Shown here piece after piece: positions 1 through 8,844 of a DNA stretch of 64,000 nt (position 1 is the stretch's first letter; the number at the start of each line of letters is the position of its first letter). The stretch comes from Streptomyces sp. RPA4-2 (GTDB lineage: Bacteria > Actinomycetota > Actinomycetes > Streptomycetales > Streptomycetaceae), in contig NZ_CP050975.2 in the NCBI RefSeq assembly GCF_012273515.2, positions 3,596,001 to 3,660,000 on the forward strand, in the 5' to 3' direction. Made by a program: the position numbers and the translations under genes. Under the pieces are notes generated by a model that was not told where the DNA came from, ran no database searches, and worked only from the letters and a program-made list of their open reading frames with translations.

Positions 1-326
1 GGGCGGATCACACAGCGCCACCAGGTGTCGACTGACGTCCGACAGCCTCTAGGCCGGAACGCTCATCCGCTCTAGAGTTGGCCCGAACGGCCCAGGCCCC
101 CGGCCAGTCGCGCCATACCGGTCATCCGGATCACCGAGCTCCTCCCCGTGGTTCGCGATGTCCGGAATGGTCTCAGAACCTCCCGCGCCGTCGCCGGGTT
201 ACTCCCGCAGCCCGTGCGTGCGCGGTCGAGGACCAGTCCGGTCGGTGGCCCCGGGGGGAGCGGGCCGCCGGCCGGGCCAGGTGTGCCGGGTCCGGGGGAC
301 CGGGCCTTACGCGGGCCGCCCCGGGT
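1..326. other. Region downstream of the sortase gene, no gene supported
   Basis: I see no convincing gene here. The open frames in this stretch are extensions of frames antisense to the sortase and have no family-like sequence. The left edge may cut the 3' part of a feature lying outside the window, but nothing shows it. Confidence 0.5.
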
Positions 327-992
327 TCAGAACCCCTTGCCGGTGAGGTACGCGGACACGACCACGTTCGCGGTGTACGTACGGCGGGTCCGGTCGAAGG
401 TGCCGCCGCAGGTGACGAGCCTCAGCTCGGCCCGCCCCGACTGCCGTGGCCCGTAGGCCTGTTGGGCGTCGAAATGATCGCGCGGGAAGACCGCGACGTC
501 GTCCACGGTGAACTCGGCGACGGTCCCGTCGTCGCGCATGACCCGGACCGTCTGGCCCGGCCGCATCGCGCTGAGCTTGTAGAAGACCGCGGGCCGGGTC
601 TCGGTGTCGACGTGCCCCACGAACAGCGCGGTCCCGGCCGACCCCGGCTGCACTCCGGCGGCGTACCAGCCGACGACGCCCGGCTGCTCGTAGGGCGGCG
701 GATCGATGGCGCCCTGTGTGTCGAGGCCGCGGGCCACGACCGGCGCCCGCACCCCCATCGACGGAATGTCGACGCGCTGGGGCCGCGCCCCGCCGAGCGG
801 CTTCAGCGGGGGAGGCATCCGCACCTCCGGCGGCCGTCCCACCGCCGCGATGTCTCCCGTGGTCGGTGCCGACATCCCCAGCCGTACGTCGGTCACCTCC
901 CGGCCCCACAGCCACAGTCCGATCAGCAGCAGCACCCAGGCGAAGCCCGTCAGCAGCCGCCCCGCACCTGAGAAACGCTCCCTGTCCGGCAT
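327..992 (-). CDS. Class F sortase
   Basis: A 221-residue membrane-anchored cysteine transpeptidase. One N-terminal transmembrane helix (about residues 10-30) is followed by a proline-rich linker and a sortase beta-barrel. The catalytic His lies in ALFVGHVDTE, the Cys in RLVTCGGTFD and the Arg just after, in the TRRTY segment; the TCGG context is typical of class F. Sortases of this class attach substrates to the actinobacterial cell wall. The start lies one base past the stop of the secreted protein upstream, so the two genes form a coupled pair and that neighbour is the likely functional partner. No sorting signal is visible in the partner, so its substrate relation is inferred only from context. 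Confidence 0.9.
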   Translation of the reverse strand: MPDRERFSGAGRLLTGFAWVLLLIGLWLWGREVTDVRLGMSAPTTGDIAAVGRPPEVRMPPPLKPLGGARPQRVDIPSMGVRAPVVARGLDTQGAIDPPPYEQPGVVGWYAAGVQPGSAGTALFVGHVDTETRPAVFYKLSAMRPGQTVRVMRDDGTVAEFTVDDVAVFPRDHFDAQQAYGPRQSGRAELRLVTCGGTFDRTRRTYTANVVVSAYLTGKGF

Positions 993-993
993 G

Positions 994-1623
994 TCACTCC
1001 GAGGTGTCCCGGCCGCGGCGGGCGCTGCGCAGCGCCACGGCCACCGCGGCGACGCCCGCGAGGACGAGACCGATCACCGCCTGGCGGGTCCCGGGTCCGG
1101 TCGCCCGCGCGTCCACGGCCACGGTGTGCGTGCCGTTTCCGTCGGCGCGCGCGGTGCCGCCACCGCCCGCGTGCACCGGGGCGATGGGCGAGGCGGGGAC
1201 CGGGAGCGACGCGGGGGCGGAGCGCGTGGAGAGCGGTTCCGCCTGCCCGGTGACGGTCACGGTGCCCGTGACCTGCCGCGGGCCCTGCCCGCCCTCGCAG
1301 CCGACCGTCACGTCGTAGCTGCCGGGCGACAGCGAGGTGCGGACCCGGGTCTCGCCGGTGAGCACGCCGTCCGAACCCGTGAGCCGCGCGTCCGACACGA
1401 ACGCGGTGGACGCGGCGGTGCCCGTGCTTCCCGTGCAGCCCTGTGCCCGCAGCCGGATGTCGCTGCCGGGCGCGGGGACCGCGGGTGTCACCGAGACGCC
1501 CGCCGTGTCACTTCGGGGAGCGGTCGCGTACGCGGCGGGGGCCGGCGCGGCCAGGTAGGCGGTGGGAGTCAGCACGGCCGCGACGACCGCACCGGTGCAG
1601 AGAGTGAGTTTCCGTGAACCCAT
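994..1623 (-). CDS. Secreted, C-terminally anchored protein of unknown function
   Basis: A 209-residue protein with an Ala-rich signal peptide (about residues 1-32). The extracellular part looks beta-rich, with Cys residues in QGCTGSTG and TVGCEGG that could form a disulfide. A C-terminal hydrophobic helix (VIGLVLAGVAAVAVAL) ends in a short Arg-rich tail. This is the layout of Streptomyces proteins encoded directly before class F sortases. No LPXTG or LAXTG motif precedes the last helix, so it may be a plain membrane-anchored protein. A good GGAGG site supports the start, and that site lies inside a perfect palindrome. Function unknown. Confidence 0.75.
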   Translation of the reverse strand: MGSRKLTLCTGAVVAAVLTPTAYLAAPAPAAYATAPRSDTAGVSVTPAVPAPGSDIRLRAQGCTGSTGTAASTAFVSDARLTGSDGVLTGETRVRTSLSPGSYDVTVGCEGGQGPRQVTGTVTVTGQAEPLSTRSAPASLPVPASPIAPVHAGGGGTARADGNGTHTVAVDARATGPGTRQAVIGLVLAGVAAVAVALRSARRGRDTSE

Positions 1624-1630
1624 CGTGAAC

Positions 1631-1646
1631 CTCCAGATATCTGGAG
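1631..1646 (-). promoter_or_regulatory. 16-bp perfect palindrome overlapping the ribosome binding site
   Basis: CTCCAGATATCTGGAG is a perfect palindrome. On the minus strand its 3' arm carries most of the GGAGG site that serves the secreted-protein gene. As DNA it could be an operator; as RNA a hairpin would hide the ribosome binding site. Confidence 0.4.
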
Positions 1647-1714
1647 ACTCCCCCCGCGGGCCGCACGACGCATCCGCTGACGCCGACGACTACTCCGGAC
1701 GGGTCACAAATGGT

Positions 1715-2494
1715 TTAGACCCGGTCGACGAGGTCCGCGATCGAGTCGACGATCCTCGAGGGCCGGAACGGGTACTTCTCGATCTCCTCGCGCGTGGTGA
1801 GACCGGTCAGTACCAGGTAGGTCTCCATCCCCGCCTCCAGTCCGGCCAGCACGTCGGTGTCCATGCGGTCGCCGATCATCGCGCTGGTCTCGGAGTGCGC
1901 CCCGATGGCGTTCAGGCCCGTCCGCATCATCAGCGGGTTCGGCTTGCCCGCGAAGTACGGCTGCTTTCCGGTCGCCTTGGTGATCAGCGCGGCGACGGCG
2001 CCGGTGGCGGGCAGCGGGCCCTCGGTGGACGGGCCGGTCTCGTCGGGGTTGGTCGCGATGAACCGGGCGCCGCCCTTGATCAGCCGGACCGCCTGGGTCA
2101 TGGCCTCGAAGGAGTAGGTGCGGGTCTCGCCGAGGACCACGTAGTCCGGCTCGTGGTCGGTCAGGACGTACCCGATGTCGTGCAGCGCGGTGGTCAGACC
2201 CGCCTCGCCGATGACGTAGGCGGTGCCGCCGGGGCGCTGGGCGTCCAGGAACTTGGCGGTGGCGAGGGCGGAGGTCCAGATGTTCTCCACCGGGACGTCC
2301 AGGCCCATGCGGCGGAGCCGGGCGTGCAGGTCACGGGCGGTGTAGATGGAGTTGTTCGTGAGCACCAGGAACGGCTTCCCGGACTCCCGCAGCCTTTTGA
2401 TGAAGGCGTCGGCGCCGGGGATCGGCACACCCTCGTGGATGAGCACACCGTCCATGTCGGTGAGCCACGACTCGATGGGCTTGCGCTCTGACAT
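1715..2494 (-). CDS. HAD-IIA family phosphatase (NagD-like)
   Basis: A cytoplasmic phosphatase of 259 residues, the usual size for subfamily IIA. HAD motif 1 is LTDMDGVLIHEG (nucleophile Asp13, acid Asp15), motif 2 is VLTNNS, the motif 3 Lys lies in GKPNPLMMR, and motif 4 is MIGDRMDTDVLAGLEAG. The C2-type cap sits between motifs 2 and 3. NagD relatives dephosphorylate small sugar and nucleotide phosphates; the substrate cannot be read from sequence. A GGAG sequence precedes the ATG. It is transcribed alone or as the last gene after the phosphodiesterase-like gene, 111 bp away. Confidence 0.9.
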   Translation of the reverse strand: MSERKPIESWLTDMDGVLIHEGVPIPGADAFIKRLRESGKPFLVLTNNSIYTARDLHARLRRMGLDVPVENIWTSALATAKFLDAQRPGGTAYVIGEAGLTTALHDIGYVLTDHEPDYVVLGETRTYSFEAMTQAVRLIKGGARFIATNPDETGPSTEGPLPATGAVAALITKATGKQPYFAGKPNPLMMRTGLNAIGAHSETSAMIGDRMDTDVLAGLEAGMETYLVLTGLTTREEIEKYPFRPSRIVDSIADLVDRV

Positions 2495-2605
2495 CTGCTG
2501 GGTCTCCTGCCGTCCTGGCGTTCGTACGCACTGGATCCGGGGGCGCCGGAACGACGCTGTGCCGACGCCCCCCAGCCTAGTCAGGGCCGTACGGTCCCGA
2601 GCTGG

Positions 2606-4099
2606 TCAGGCCTGTTCGATCCGCACCCCGTCGATCACCCAGTACCAGTTGTTGCCGCCGGTGTAGCGGAACCGGACGCGGGCCGTCTTCGCTCCGGCCG
2701 GCACCTGGAGGGCGACGGTCTCGGTGCGGGAGGGCACATCGGCCGTGTACGTCCTCACCGCGACCGGCGCGGCGCCGTCGTAGGAGACGAGCACCTCGCC
2801 CTTCTGCGGGGCCTCCTGGCGGTAGTACGTGGTGTAGGTGAGCGTGGCCGTGGTGCCGCCGGTGACCGGGTGGGCGGGGCTGACCAGGGTCGAGTCGAAG
2901 GTGCCCGTCACGCTCTTGTCGTTCCACTCGTCGCCGTCGGCCACCGCGAAGACGTTGCGGGCCCGGACGTTGGACTCGCGCTGCTGGTCGGCCTGGGCCG
3001 CGGTCCAGAACTCGTCCGTGGTGAAGGACCAGCCGCGCCACTCCGTGACGCCGCCCGTGCCCATCGCGGAGTTGTCGACCGACCAGCCGGCGGGCGGGGT
3101 GTGGGTGAAGCCCAGGATGCCGGCGTCGATGCCGGTCTCGTCGACGCGCGTCCCCAACCGGGGGCGCAGCGTGTCGAAGTCGTCGGCCACCGGCTGCTGG
3201 AGAGGCCGTCCGTCCAGGCCCCAGGCCGGGTCGATCGCGATGCCGAGGTGGGCGAGCGCGGAGGCCGCGACGTCGGGCATCTTGATGTCGTGGCGCACCG
3301 ATCCGGGCGCTGTCCCGGCCCCGGTCGCGATCATGAAGGTCTGCCGCTCGGGCCGGCTGGAGCCGCCGTGGCCGCCCGCGTCGGTGTGTCCGTGGTCGGC
3401 GGTGATCATGATCAGCCAGTCCTCGTTCGGGTACGAGGCACGGCCCTTGACCGCGGCGACCAGCTGTCCGACCTGGGTGTCGACGCCGTGGATGGCGTCC
3501 AGGTACTGCTGGCCGGCCGCGCCGTAGCTGTGGCCGGCGTGGTCGACGTTGTCGAGCTGGACGAAGACCGCGTCCGGGTTGGCGTCCCGCAGCCGTGCCA
3601 CCGCGCGCGAGGTCGTGCCGGTGTCGTACTCGGCGCTGGGCGTGGACACCCGGGTGTCGACCTTCGACGAGAAGACCGTGTCGGTGAGCGGCGCCCAGGA
3701 CGAGACGGCGTACGTGCTCAGGGACGGCTTCGCTGTCTCGATCCGGGTGAGGAAGTCCGGGTACTGGGCGAACTTCTGGCCGGTGAAGTTGTTGTCCTTG
3801 ACGTTGTGCTTGTCGGGCCAGACGCCGGTGATGATCGTGGACCAGCCGGGGCCGGACAGGGTGGGTGCGAAGGGGCTGGCGTAGATGCTGCTGGGCGCGG
3901 TGAGGCCCGCGGCCATCAGGGCGTCGAGGTTCGGGGCGTCGGCGTCCTTGATCCGGTTCAGCAGGGTGCCGTCCAGACCGATGACCAGGACCTTGGGCGT
4001 CCTGGCGGCGGCGCGGGCGACGGCGGAGAGCGGTCCGGCGGAGGCCGCGAGGGCGGCCACCGAGACGAGCAGCGAGCGACGGGACATGCGTGACGACAC
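2606..4099 (-). CDS. Tat-exported alkaline phosphatase / nucleotide pyrophosphatase superfamily protein
   Basis: 497 residues from a GTG start that has GGAGGA at good spacing; longer ATG extensions upstream lack a site. The N-terminus has a twin-arginine signal (SRRSLLVSVAALAAS). The catalytic domain (about 45-340) shows the two-metal pattern of type I phosphodiesterases: IGLDGT, a nucleophile Thr in PTLSGPGWST, QLDNVDHAGH, ITADHGH and GGHGG. The C-terminal 150 residues look like a beta-sandwich accessory domain. It follows the aminophosphonate import operon on the same strand, behind a hairpin, so a role in releasing phosphonate or phosphate from extracellular esters is plausible but inferred. 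Confidence 0.85.
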   Translation of the reverse strand: MSSRMSRRSLLVSVAALAASAGPLSAVARAAARTPKVLVIGLDGTLLNRIKDADAPNLDALMAAGLTAPSSIYASPFAPTLSGPGWSTIITGVWPDKHNVKDNNFTGQKFAQYPDFLTRIETAKPSLSTYAVSSWAPLTDTVFSSKVDTRVSTPSAEYDTGTTSRAVARLRDANPDAVFVQLDNVDHAGHSYGAAGQQYLDAIHGVDTQVGQLVAAVKGRASYPNEDWLIMITADHGHTDAGGHGGSSRPERQTFMIATGAGTAPGSVRHDIKMPDVAASALAHLGIAIDPAWGLDGRPLQQPVADDFDTLRPRLGTRVDETGIDAGILGFTHTPPAGWSVDNSAMGTGGVTEWRGWSFTTDEFWTAAQADQQRESNVRARNVFAVADGDEWNDKSVTGTFDSTLVSPAHPVTGGTTATLTYTTYYRQEAPQKGEVLVSYDGAAPVAVRTYTADVPSRTETVALQVPAGAKTARVRFRYTGGNNWYWVIDGVRIEQA

Positions 4100-4196
4100 G
4101 TGGTCCTCCGGTGAGGGCTGTGGGGCACGGATGAGGGGGGTGGGGCGAAGGCGAACGGTAAGCGCGGCCGACGGTTCGGGCGGCGCTTCGGGCATG

Positions 4197-4227
4197 GCGA
4201 CGCCCCCGGTGGTTCCAGGGGCGTCGC
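4197..4227 (-). terminator. Stem-loop after the substrate-binding protein gene
   Basis: A perfect 10-bp stem (GCGACGCCCC / GGGGCGTCGC) with an 11-base loop lies 25 bases after the stop of the solute-binding protein gene. There is no U-run, as is common in Streptomyces. It probably ends or attenuates the import operon before the phosphatase gene. Confidence 0.6.
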
Positions 4228-4252
4228 GGGGTGGGGCGTGGGGCCGGGGGCG

Positions 4253-5335
4253 TCAGCTGCCCGTGGCCGACTTCCAGTCGTCGACGTACGACGTGAGGTT
4301 CTTGTCGATGTCGGCCCAGTCCGGCGCGAAGACCTCGACCCCGTCCATGAGCTTGGTCAGGGCGATGGCGTTGGCGTCGGTGGCCTTGACGTCCCCCCGC
4401 GCGGAGAAGCCGCCGCCGATCTCACTGACCTGCTGCTGCGCCTTGGCGGAGAGCATGAAGTCGAGGAGCTTCTTGCCGTTCTCGCTGTGCGGCGCCTTGG
4501 TGACGAGGCCTCCGGCGTAGGGGAGCGCGAAGGTGGTGGGCTTACCTGCGGCGTCGGCGGCCTTGTCGGTGGCCTGCGGGAACCAGATGCCGAGGTTCGG
4601 CATGTCCTTGGACTGCGCGTAGTTCATCTGGACGTCGCCGTTGGCGACCAGCAGTTCGCCCTTGTCGACCTTGGGGGCGAGCTTGCCGGTGGAGGCGGAC
4701 GGGCCGACGTTGTTGGCCTGGAGCTTCTTCAGGTAGGCGAGCGCCGCTCCCTTGCCGCCGAAGTCGTGGATCGCCTTGATGAGGACGGCGGTTCCGTCAC
4801 CGGCGACACCCGGGGTGGAGTACTGGAGCTTGTTCTTGTACGACGCGTCGAGCAACTGGTCCCAGTTGGTGGGCGCCTGCTTCAGCTCCTTCTTGTTGTA
4901 GACGAAGCCGAAGTAGTTGTTGACGACGGAGGTCCAGGTGCCGTCGGTGGCCTTGTCGGCGCCGTCGACCTGGTCGGAGCCCTTCGGGGTGTACTTCTGC
5001 AGCAGTCCCTTGCCGTCGGCCTGCTGGATGAACGGCGGGAGGGTGACGAGGACGTCGGCCTGCGGGTTGGTCTTCTCACGCACGGCGCGCTGGACCACCT
5101 CGCCCGAACCGCCCTCCACGTACTTGACCTTGATCCCGGTCTGCTTCTCGAAGTCCTTGAAGACCTGGTCGTACCAGCCGTCGCCGTTCTCGCCCTTGAG
5201 GCCGTCGGCGCTGTAGACGGTGACGACCTTGGCGTCCGCGGCCGCGGAGTCGCCACCGCAGGCGGTGAGGGTGGAGGCGAGGGCGAGGCCGCCGACGACG
5301 GCGGCGATCGACTTGAGGTGCGTGTTTGTGGGCAT
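4253..5335 (-). CDS. 2-aminoethylphosphonate-type ABC transporter substrate-binding lipoprotein
   Basis: A 360-residue lipoprotein. The signal peptide ends in the lipobox LTAC (Cys26), followed by an iron/thiamine/AEP-type (family 1 SBP) fold beginning VVTVYSADGL. It captures substrate outside the membrane and hands it to the two permeases encoded upstream. Assignment to aminophosphonate rather than iron or thiamine rests on the family look of the whole operon: two separate FbpB-like permeases, PotA-like ATPase, phosphonatase-like HAD, FAD oxidase and GntR regulator. It is the last gene of the operon, 80 bp after the second permease, and is followed by a stem-loop. Confidence 0.82.
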   Translation of the reverse strand: MPTNTHLKSIAAVVGGLALASTLTACGGDSAAADAKVVTVYSADGLKGENGDGWYDQVFKDFEKQTGIKVKYVEGGSGEVVQRAVREKTNPQADVLVTLPPFIQQADGKGLLQKYTPKGSDQVDGADKATDGTWTSVVNNYFGFVYNKKELKQAPTNWDQLLDASYKNKLQYSTPGVAGDGTAVLIKAIHDFGGKGAALAYLKKLQANNVGPSASTGKLAPKVDKGELLVANGDVQMNYAQSKDMPNLGIWFPQATDKAADAAGKPTTFALPYAGGLVTKAPHSENGKKLLDFMLSAKAQQQVSEIGGGFSARGDVKATDANAIALTKLMDGVEVFAPDWADIDKNLTSYVDDWKSATGS

Positions 5336-5415
5336 GGCGAGATGAACTCCTTGCGCGGCGGGGCGGGACGGGGCGGTGACGAACGGGATCGGTGGATCGG
5401 TCGGTCAGCGGGAGG

Positions 5416-6213
5416 TCAGCGGTAGGTCGCCCTGGTGCGGATCCGGGAGACGGCGAACAGGACGAGCACGGTGGCGGTCATGAGGACCACGGCGAGCGCG
5501 GAACCGGTGAAGAGGGCGCCACGGTCCGTGGCGGCGTAGATCTGGACGGGGAGCGGTGTCCAGTCGGGCGGGTAGAGCATCATGGTGGCGCTCAACTCGC
5601 CCATGGACAGGGCGAAGCAAAGGCCGGCCGCGGCGGTCAGCGAGGGCAGCAGCAGCGGCAGCCGCACCCGCCACAGCACGTACGAGGGCCGGGCGCCGAG
5701 CGAGGCGGCGGCCTGTTCGTACGCCGGGTCGAGACGCACGACGGCGGCCGACACCGACTGGTGGGCGAACGCCGTGACAAGGACGGCATGCGCGAGGATG
5801 ACGATCCACCGGGTGCCGTTGAGCAGCACCGGCGGCTTGGAGAAGGCGACGAGGACCGCCAGGCCGACGACGACCGAGGGCACGGCGACCGGCAGCATGA
5901 ACAGCGCGTCGAGGACGCGGGCGCCCCGTTTCCTGAGGGCGTGCGCGGCGAGCGCCGCCCAGGTGCCGACGACCAGCGCGAGGACGCTCGCGGTGAGCGC
6001 CGTGACCAGGCTGGTGGTCAGGGCCTGGAGCGACTCGCCGCGGGTGGCGGCCGTGTAGTGCCCGGTCGTGAAGCCGGACGGGAAGGCGCTCGACCAATTG
6101 GTGGCGAACGAGGCAGCCAGGACGACGAGGAGCGGCAGCGCGAACAGGGGCAGGAAGAGCAGGAAGAACACGGCCCAGGTGGCCCACTTCCCCTTGCGGC
6201 TATGCACCAGCAC
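5416..6213 (-). CDS. ABC transporter permease, AEP importer subunit (PhnV-like)
   Basis: A 265-residue inner-membrane permease with about six transmembrane helices, starting with a basic segment and a long hydrophobic helix (VFFLLFLPLFALPLLVVLA). The EAA-type coupling loop that contacts the ATPase is AYEQAAASLGARPSYVLWRV. The start overlaps the end of the partner permease by 14 bp, indicating translational coupling. It forms the heterodimeric channel with that partner. Confidence 0.85.
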   Translation of the reverse strand: MLVHSRKGKWATWAVFFLLFLPLFALPLLVVLAASFATNWSSAFPSGFTTGHYTAATRGESLQALTTSLVTALTASVLALVVGTWAALAAHALRKRGARVLDALFMLPVAVPSVVVGLAVLVAFSKPPVLLNGTRWIVILAHAVLVTAFAHQSVSAAVVRLDPAYEQAAASLGARPSYVLWRVRLPLLLPSLTAAAGLCFALSMGELSATMMLYPPDWTPLPVQIYAATDRGALFTGSALAVVLMTATVLVLFAVSRIRTRATYR

Positions 6214-7072
6214 GACGGCTCACCACCCGGTACAGGCCGTAGAGGCCCACGGAGATCAGGACGTTGACGACGGCGACGACACAGGCGCCCGGGTAGTCGG
6301 ACTCCAGGATCGCCTTGCTGTAGACGAGCATCGGCAGGGTCGTGACCCCCTTCGCGCCGGTGAACAGGACGATCCCGAACTCGTTGAGACACAGCACCAG
6401 GACGAGGCTGCCGCCGGCCGCGAGCGCGGGCAGCGCCTCGGGCAGGATCACCTGCCGCACGATCCGCGCGGGCCGCGCCCCCAGCGACGACGCCACCTCC
6501 AGCTGGGCGGTCTCGATGTTCGAGAACGCGGCGAGCAGGGGGCGCATCACGAACGGGGTGAAGTACGTGATCTCGGCGAGCAGGACGCCCCACGGTGTGG
6601 TGAGGAACCGGAACGGCCCCTCGGCGGTGCCGGTCGCGTCCGTCCACAGTCCGTTGGCGATGCCCACGCTGCCGTAGAGGAAGAGCAGGGCGAGGGTGAT
6701 GAGGAAGGACGGGAAGGACAGGAAGACGTCGATGAACCGCGCGACGGCCTTTCCGCCGGGGAACGGCACGAACGCGATGACCAGGGCGAGCGCGAACCCG
6801 AGGACGAGACATCCGGCCGTCGAGCCGACCGCCAGCCACACGGTGGTGCCGAGCGCCTCCCGGAAGGCGGTGGAGGCGAACACGTCGCCGTACGCCTGCG
6901 CCGAGGTGCCTCCCGTGTCCGGCCGGAAGGACTGCTGGACGACGAGGGCGAGGGGGTAGAGGAAGACGAGGCCGAGGACGGCGACGGGCGGCAGGGCCCA
7001 GGCCCACGGCGGTATCCGCCGGCGGGACCCGGCGGGCGCCGGCACGGGGGCGGTGGCCACGGCGCTAGCCAT
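6200..7072 (-). CDS. ABC transporter permease, AEP importer subunit (PhnU-like)
   Basis: A 290-residue permease with a cytoplasmic Ala/Pro-rich N-terminus and about six transmembrane helices. The coupling loop is LEVASSLGARPARIVRQVIL. It overlaps the 3' end of the ATPase gene by 8 bp and the next permease by 14 bp, so the three are translationally coupled. Together with PhnV-like permease, ATPase and lipoprotein it makes a complete importer. Confidence 0.85.
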   Translation of the reverse strand: MASAVATAPVPAPAGSRRRIPPWAWALPPVAVLGLVFLYPLALVVQQSFRPDTGGTSAQAYGDVFASTAFREALGTTVWLAVGSTAGCLVLGFALALVIAFVPFPGGKAVARFIDVFLSFPSFLITLALLFLYGSVGIANGLWTDATGTAEGPFRFLTTPWGVLLAEITYFTPFVMRPLLAAFSNIETAQLEVASSLGARPARIVRQVILPEALPALAAGGSLVLVLCLNEFGIVLFTGAKGVTTLPMLVYSKAILESDYPGACVVAVVNVLISVGLYGLYRVVSRRAGA

Positions 7073-8120
7073 CCGCGGTCACCCCCGCCGACAGCAGTAC
7101 GGCGTCGTCGGGCGCGAAGTGCAGCGTCACCGGGTCGCCGTGGACGGGGGGTTCGCGCAGCTCGCGGAGGTCCGCCATCACCCGGTGGCCCGCCACGTCG
7201 ACGTACAGCCGGTGGGTGGAGCCGCGCCACTGCACCTCGCTGACGGTCCCGGTGACCTGGTTGGGTCCGGGGCCGAGGCCGACGAGGTGGGGCCGTACGC
7301 ACAGGGTCGCCGAGGCGCCGGGCGCGGCGTCCGCGGTGTCGGCCTTCAGCTCGGTCCCGGCGAGGGAGACGGTCCCGGATCCGACGGTCACGGGCAGCAG
7401 GTTGGCGTTGCCCACGAAGGACGCCGTGAACTCGGTCCGCGGCGCCCGGTACAGCTCCTGCGGTGTCCCGCAGTCCCGCAGCCGCGCCCGGTCCATGACC
7501 GCGATCCGGTCGGCCAGGGTGAGTGCCTCGACCTGGTCGTGGGTGACGTACAGGATCGACACGTCCGGCAACTCGCGGTGCAGTCGGGCGAGTTCGGCGA
7601 GCATTCCGGAGCGCAGCTGCGCGTCGAGGGCGGACAGCGGCTCGTCGAGGAGGAGCACGCCGGGCCGGATGGCGAGCGCCCGCGCGATGGCGACGCGCTG
7701 CTGCTGTCCGCCGGACAGCTCCCGGGGACGGCGCCGGGCGTAGGCCGCCATCCCGGTCATCTCCAGCGCCTCGGCGACCCGCCCGCGGATCTCGCTCCTG
7801 GCGACCTTCCGCGCCTTGAGCCCGAAGGCGACGTTGTCCTCGACGCGCAGGTGCGGGAAGAGCGCGTACTGCTGCACCACCATGCCGATGCCACGCCGGT
7901 GGGGCGGCAGGTCGGTCACGTCCCGGTCGCCGATGAACACCCGCCCGGAGGCGGGCCGTACGAACCCGGCGACGGCCCGCAGCGCGGTGGTCTTCCCGGA
8001 TCCGGAGGGCCCGAGCAGCGCCATGACCTCGCCGGGTTCGACGGTCAGGTCGAGGGCGTCGAGGACCGTGGTGCCGTCGTAGGCGACGGACACCCGGTCG
8101 AAGCGGATTCCGCTGGTCAT
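7065..8120 (-). CDS. ABC transporter ATP-binding protein of the AEP importer (PhnT-like)
   Basis: 351 residues. The start is fixed by an ATGA overlap with the stop of the phosphonatase-like gene. Walker A is GPSGSGKTT (about 34-42), the Q-loop lies in VVQQYALFPHL, the signature is LSGGQQQRVAIARALA, Walker B is VLLLDEPLSALD and the switch His is in YVTHDQVEA. A C-terminal TOBE-type beta domain (about 270-351) marks it as a PotA/FbpC-class importer ATPase. It energises the two permeases encoded just downstream. Confidence 0.93.
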   Translation of the reverse strand: MTSGIRFDRVSVAYDGTTVLDALDLTVEPGEVMALLGPSGSGKTTALRAVAGFVRPASGRVFIGDRDVTDLPPHRRGIGMVVQQYALFPHLRVEDNVAFGLKARKVARSEIRGRVAEALEMTGMAAYARRRPRELSGGQQQRVAIARALAIRPGVLLLDEPLSALDAQLRSGMLAELARLHRELPDVSILYVTHDQVEALTLADRIAVMDRARLRDCGTPQELYRAPRTEFTASFVGNANLLPVTVGSGTVSLAGTELKADTADAAPGASATLCVRPHLVGLGPGPNQVTGTVSEVQWRGSTHRLYVDVAGHRVMADLRELREPPVHGDPVTLHFAPDDAVLLSAGVTADG

Positions 8121-8827
8121 CGCCCGTCCCCGCCGGGCCGGTCCGATCCGAGGAGCAGGGCGGGCAGTTCGGCAACGGAGCCGAGCACGTGCCCGGCTCC
8201 GGCGGCGCGCAGTGCCGCGTCGTCGTGCGCGCCGGTCAGCACGCCGGCGACCAGGCCGGCCCCGGCGCGCACCCCGCTGAGCATGTCGTACGAGGTGTCG
8301 CCCACGACCGCGATCTGCTGGACGCCGTCGGCGGCCCCCGTCCGCAGGAAGGCCTCCAGGACCATGTCGGGGTACGGGCGTCCCCGGCCCCCCGCGTCCG
8401 CCGGGCACAGGGTGAGCGGCACCAGGTCCTGCCAGCCCAGGGCGTCGAGGATCGCGTCCTGGGTGACACGGGCGAACCCGGTGCTCAGCACGACGGTCCG
8501 CCCGGCCCCGGTGAGTGCCTCGATCGCCTCGCGCGCTCCGGCGACCGGCGCGATGTGCCCGCCGTCGACGAGTTCCCCGTAGGCCTTCTCGAAGGCGGAG
8601 TTGGCCCGCTGGGCGAGGGGTTCCTCGCCGAACAGGTGCCGGAAGACGGAGATCTTGGACTCGCCCATGGTGGCCCGGACGTAGTCCAGCTTCTCGGCGT
8701 GGTCCGCGGATCCGGGCTCGACGCCCAGTTCCCCGGCGGCCACCGCGAACGCCCGCTCCACCAGGCCGCCGTCGGCGACGGTGGTGCCGGCCATGTCGAG
8801 GACGACGAGCCGTGTGTCCCTGGTCAT
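8117..8827 (-). CDS. Phosphonatase-like HAD hydrolase (TIGR03351-type)
   Basis: 236 residues. Motif 1 is VVLDMAGTTV, the DxAGT form that separates phosphonatase-like enzymes from ordinary HADs. A Lys in the cap (Lys58 in MGESKIS) sits where phosphonoacetaldehyde hydrolase forms its Schiff base, and an Arg (GRPYPDMV) replaces the usual Lys before motif 4 (VVGDTSYDMLSGVRAG). This predicts C-P bond cleavage of a 2-oxoethylphosphonate, giving phosphate and an aldehyde. No PhnW transaminase is encoded nearby; the adjacent FAD oxidase probably makes the aldehyde. Two starts are possible; I chose the ATG with GAGAGG nine bases upstream over one eight codons earlier. Confidence 0.88.
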   Translation of the reverse strand: MTRDTRLVVLDMAGTTVADGGLVERAFAVAAGELGVEPGSADHAEKLDYVRATMGESKISVFRHLFGEEPLAQRANSAFEKAYGELVDGGHIAPVAGAREAIEALTGAGRTVVLSTGFARVTQDAILDALGWQDLVPLTLCPADAGGRGRPYPDMVLEAFLRTGAADGVQQIAVVGDTSYDMLSGVRAGAGLVAGVLTGAHDDAALRAAGAGHVLGSVAELPALLLGSDRPGGDGR

Positions 8828-8844
8828 TTCCTTCACCCTCTCTT

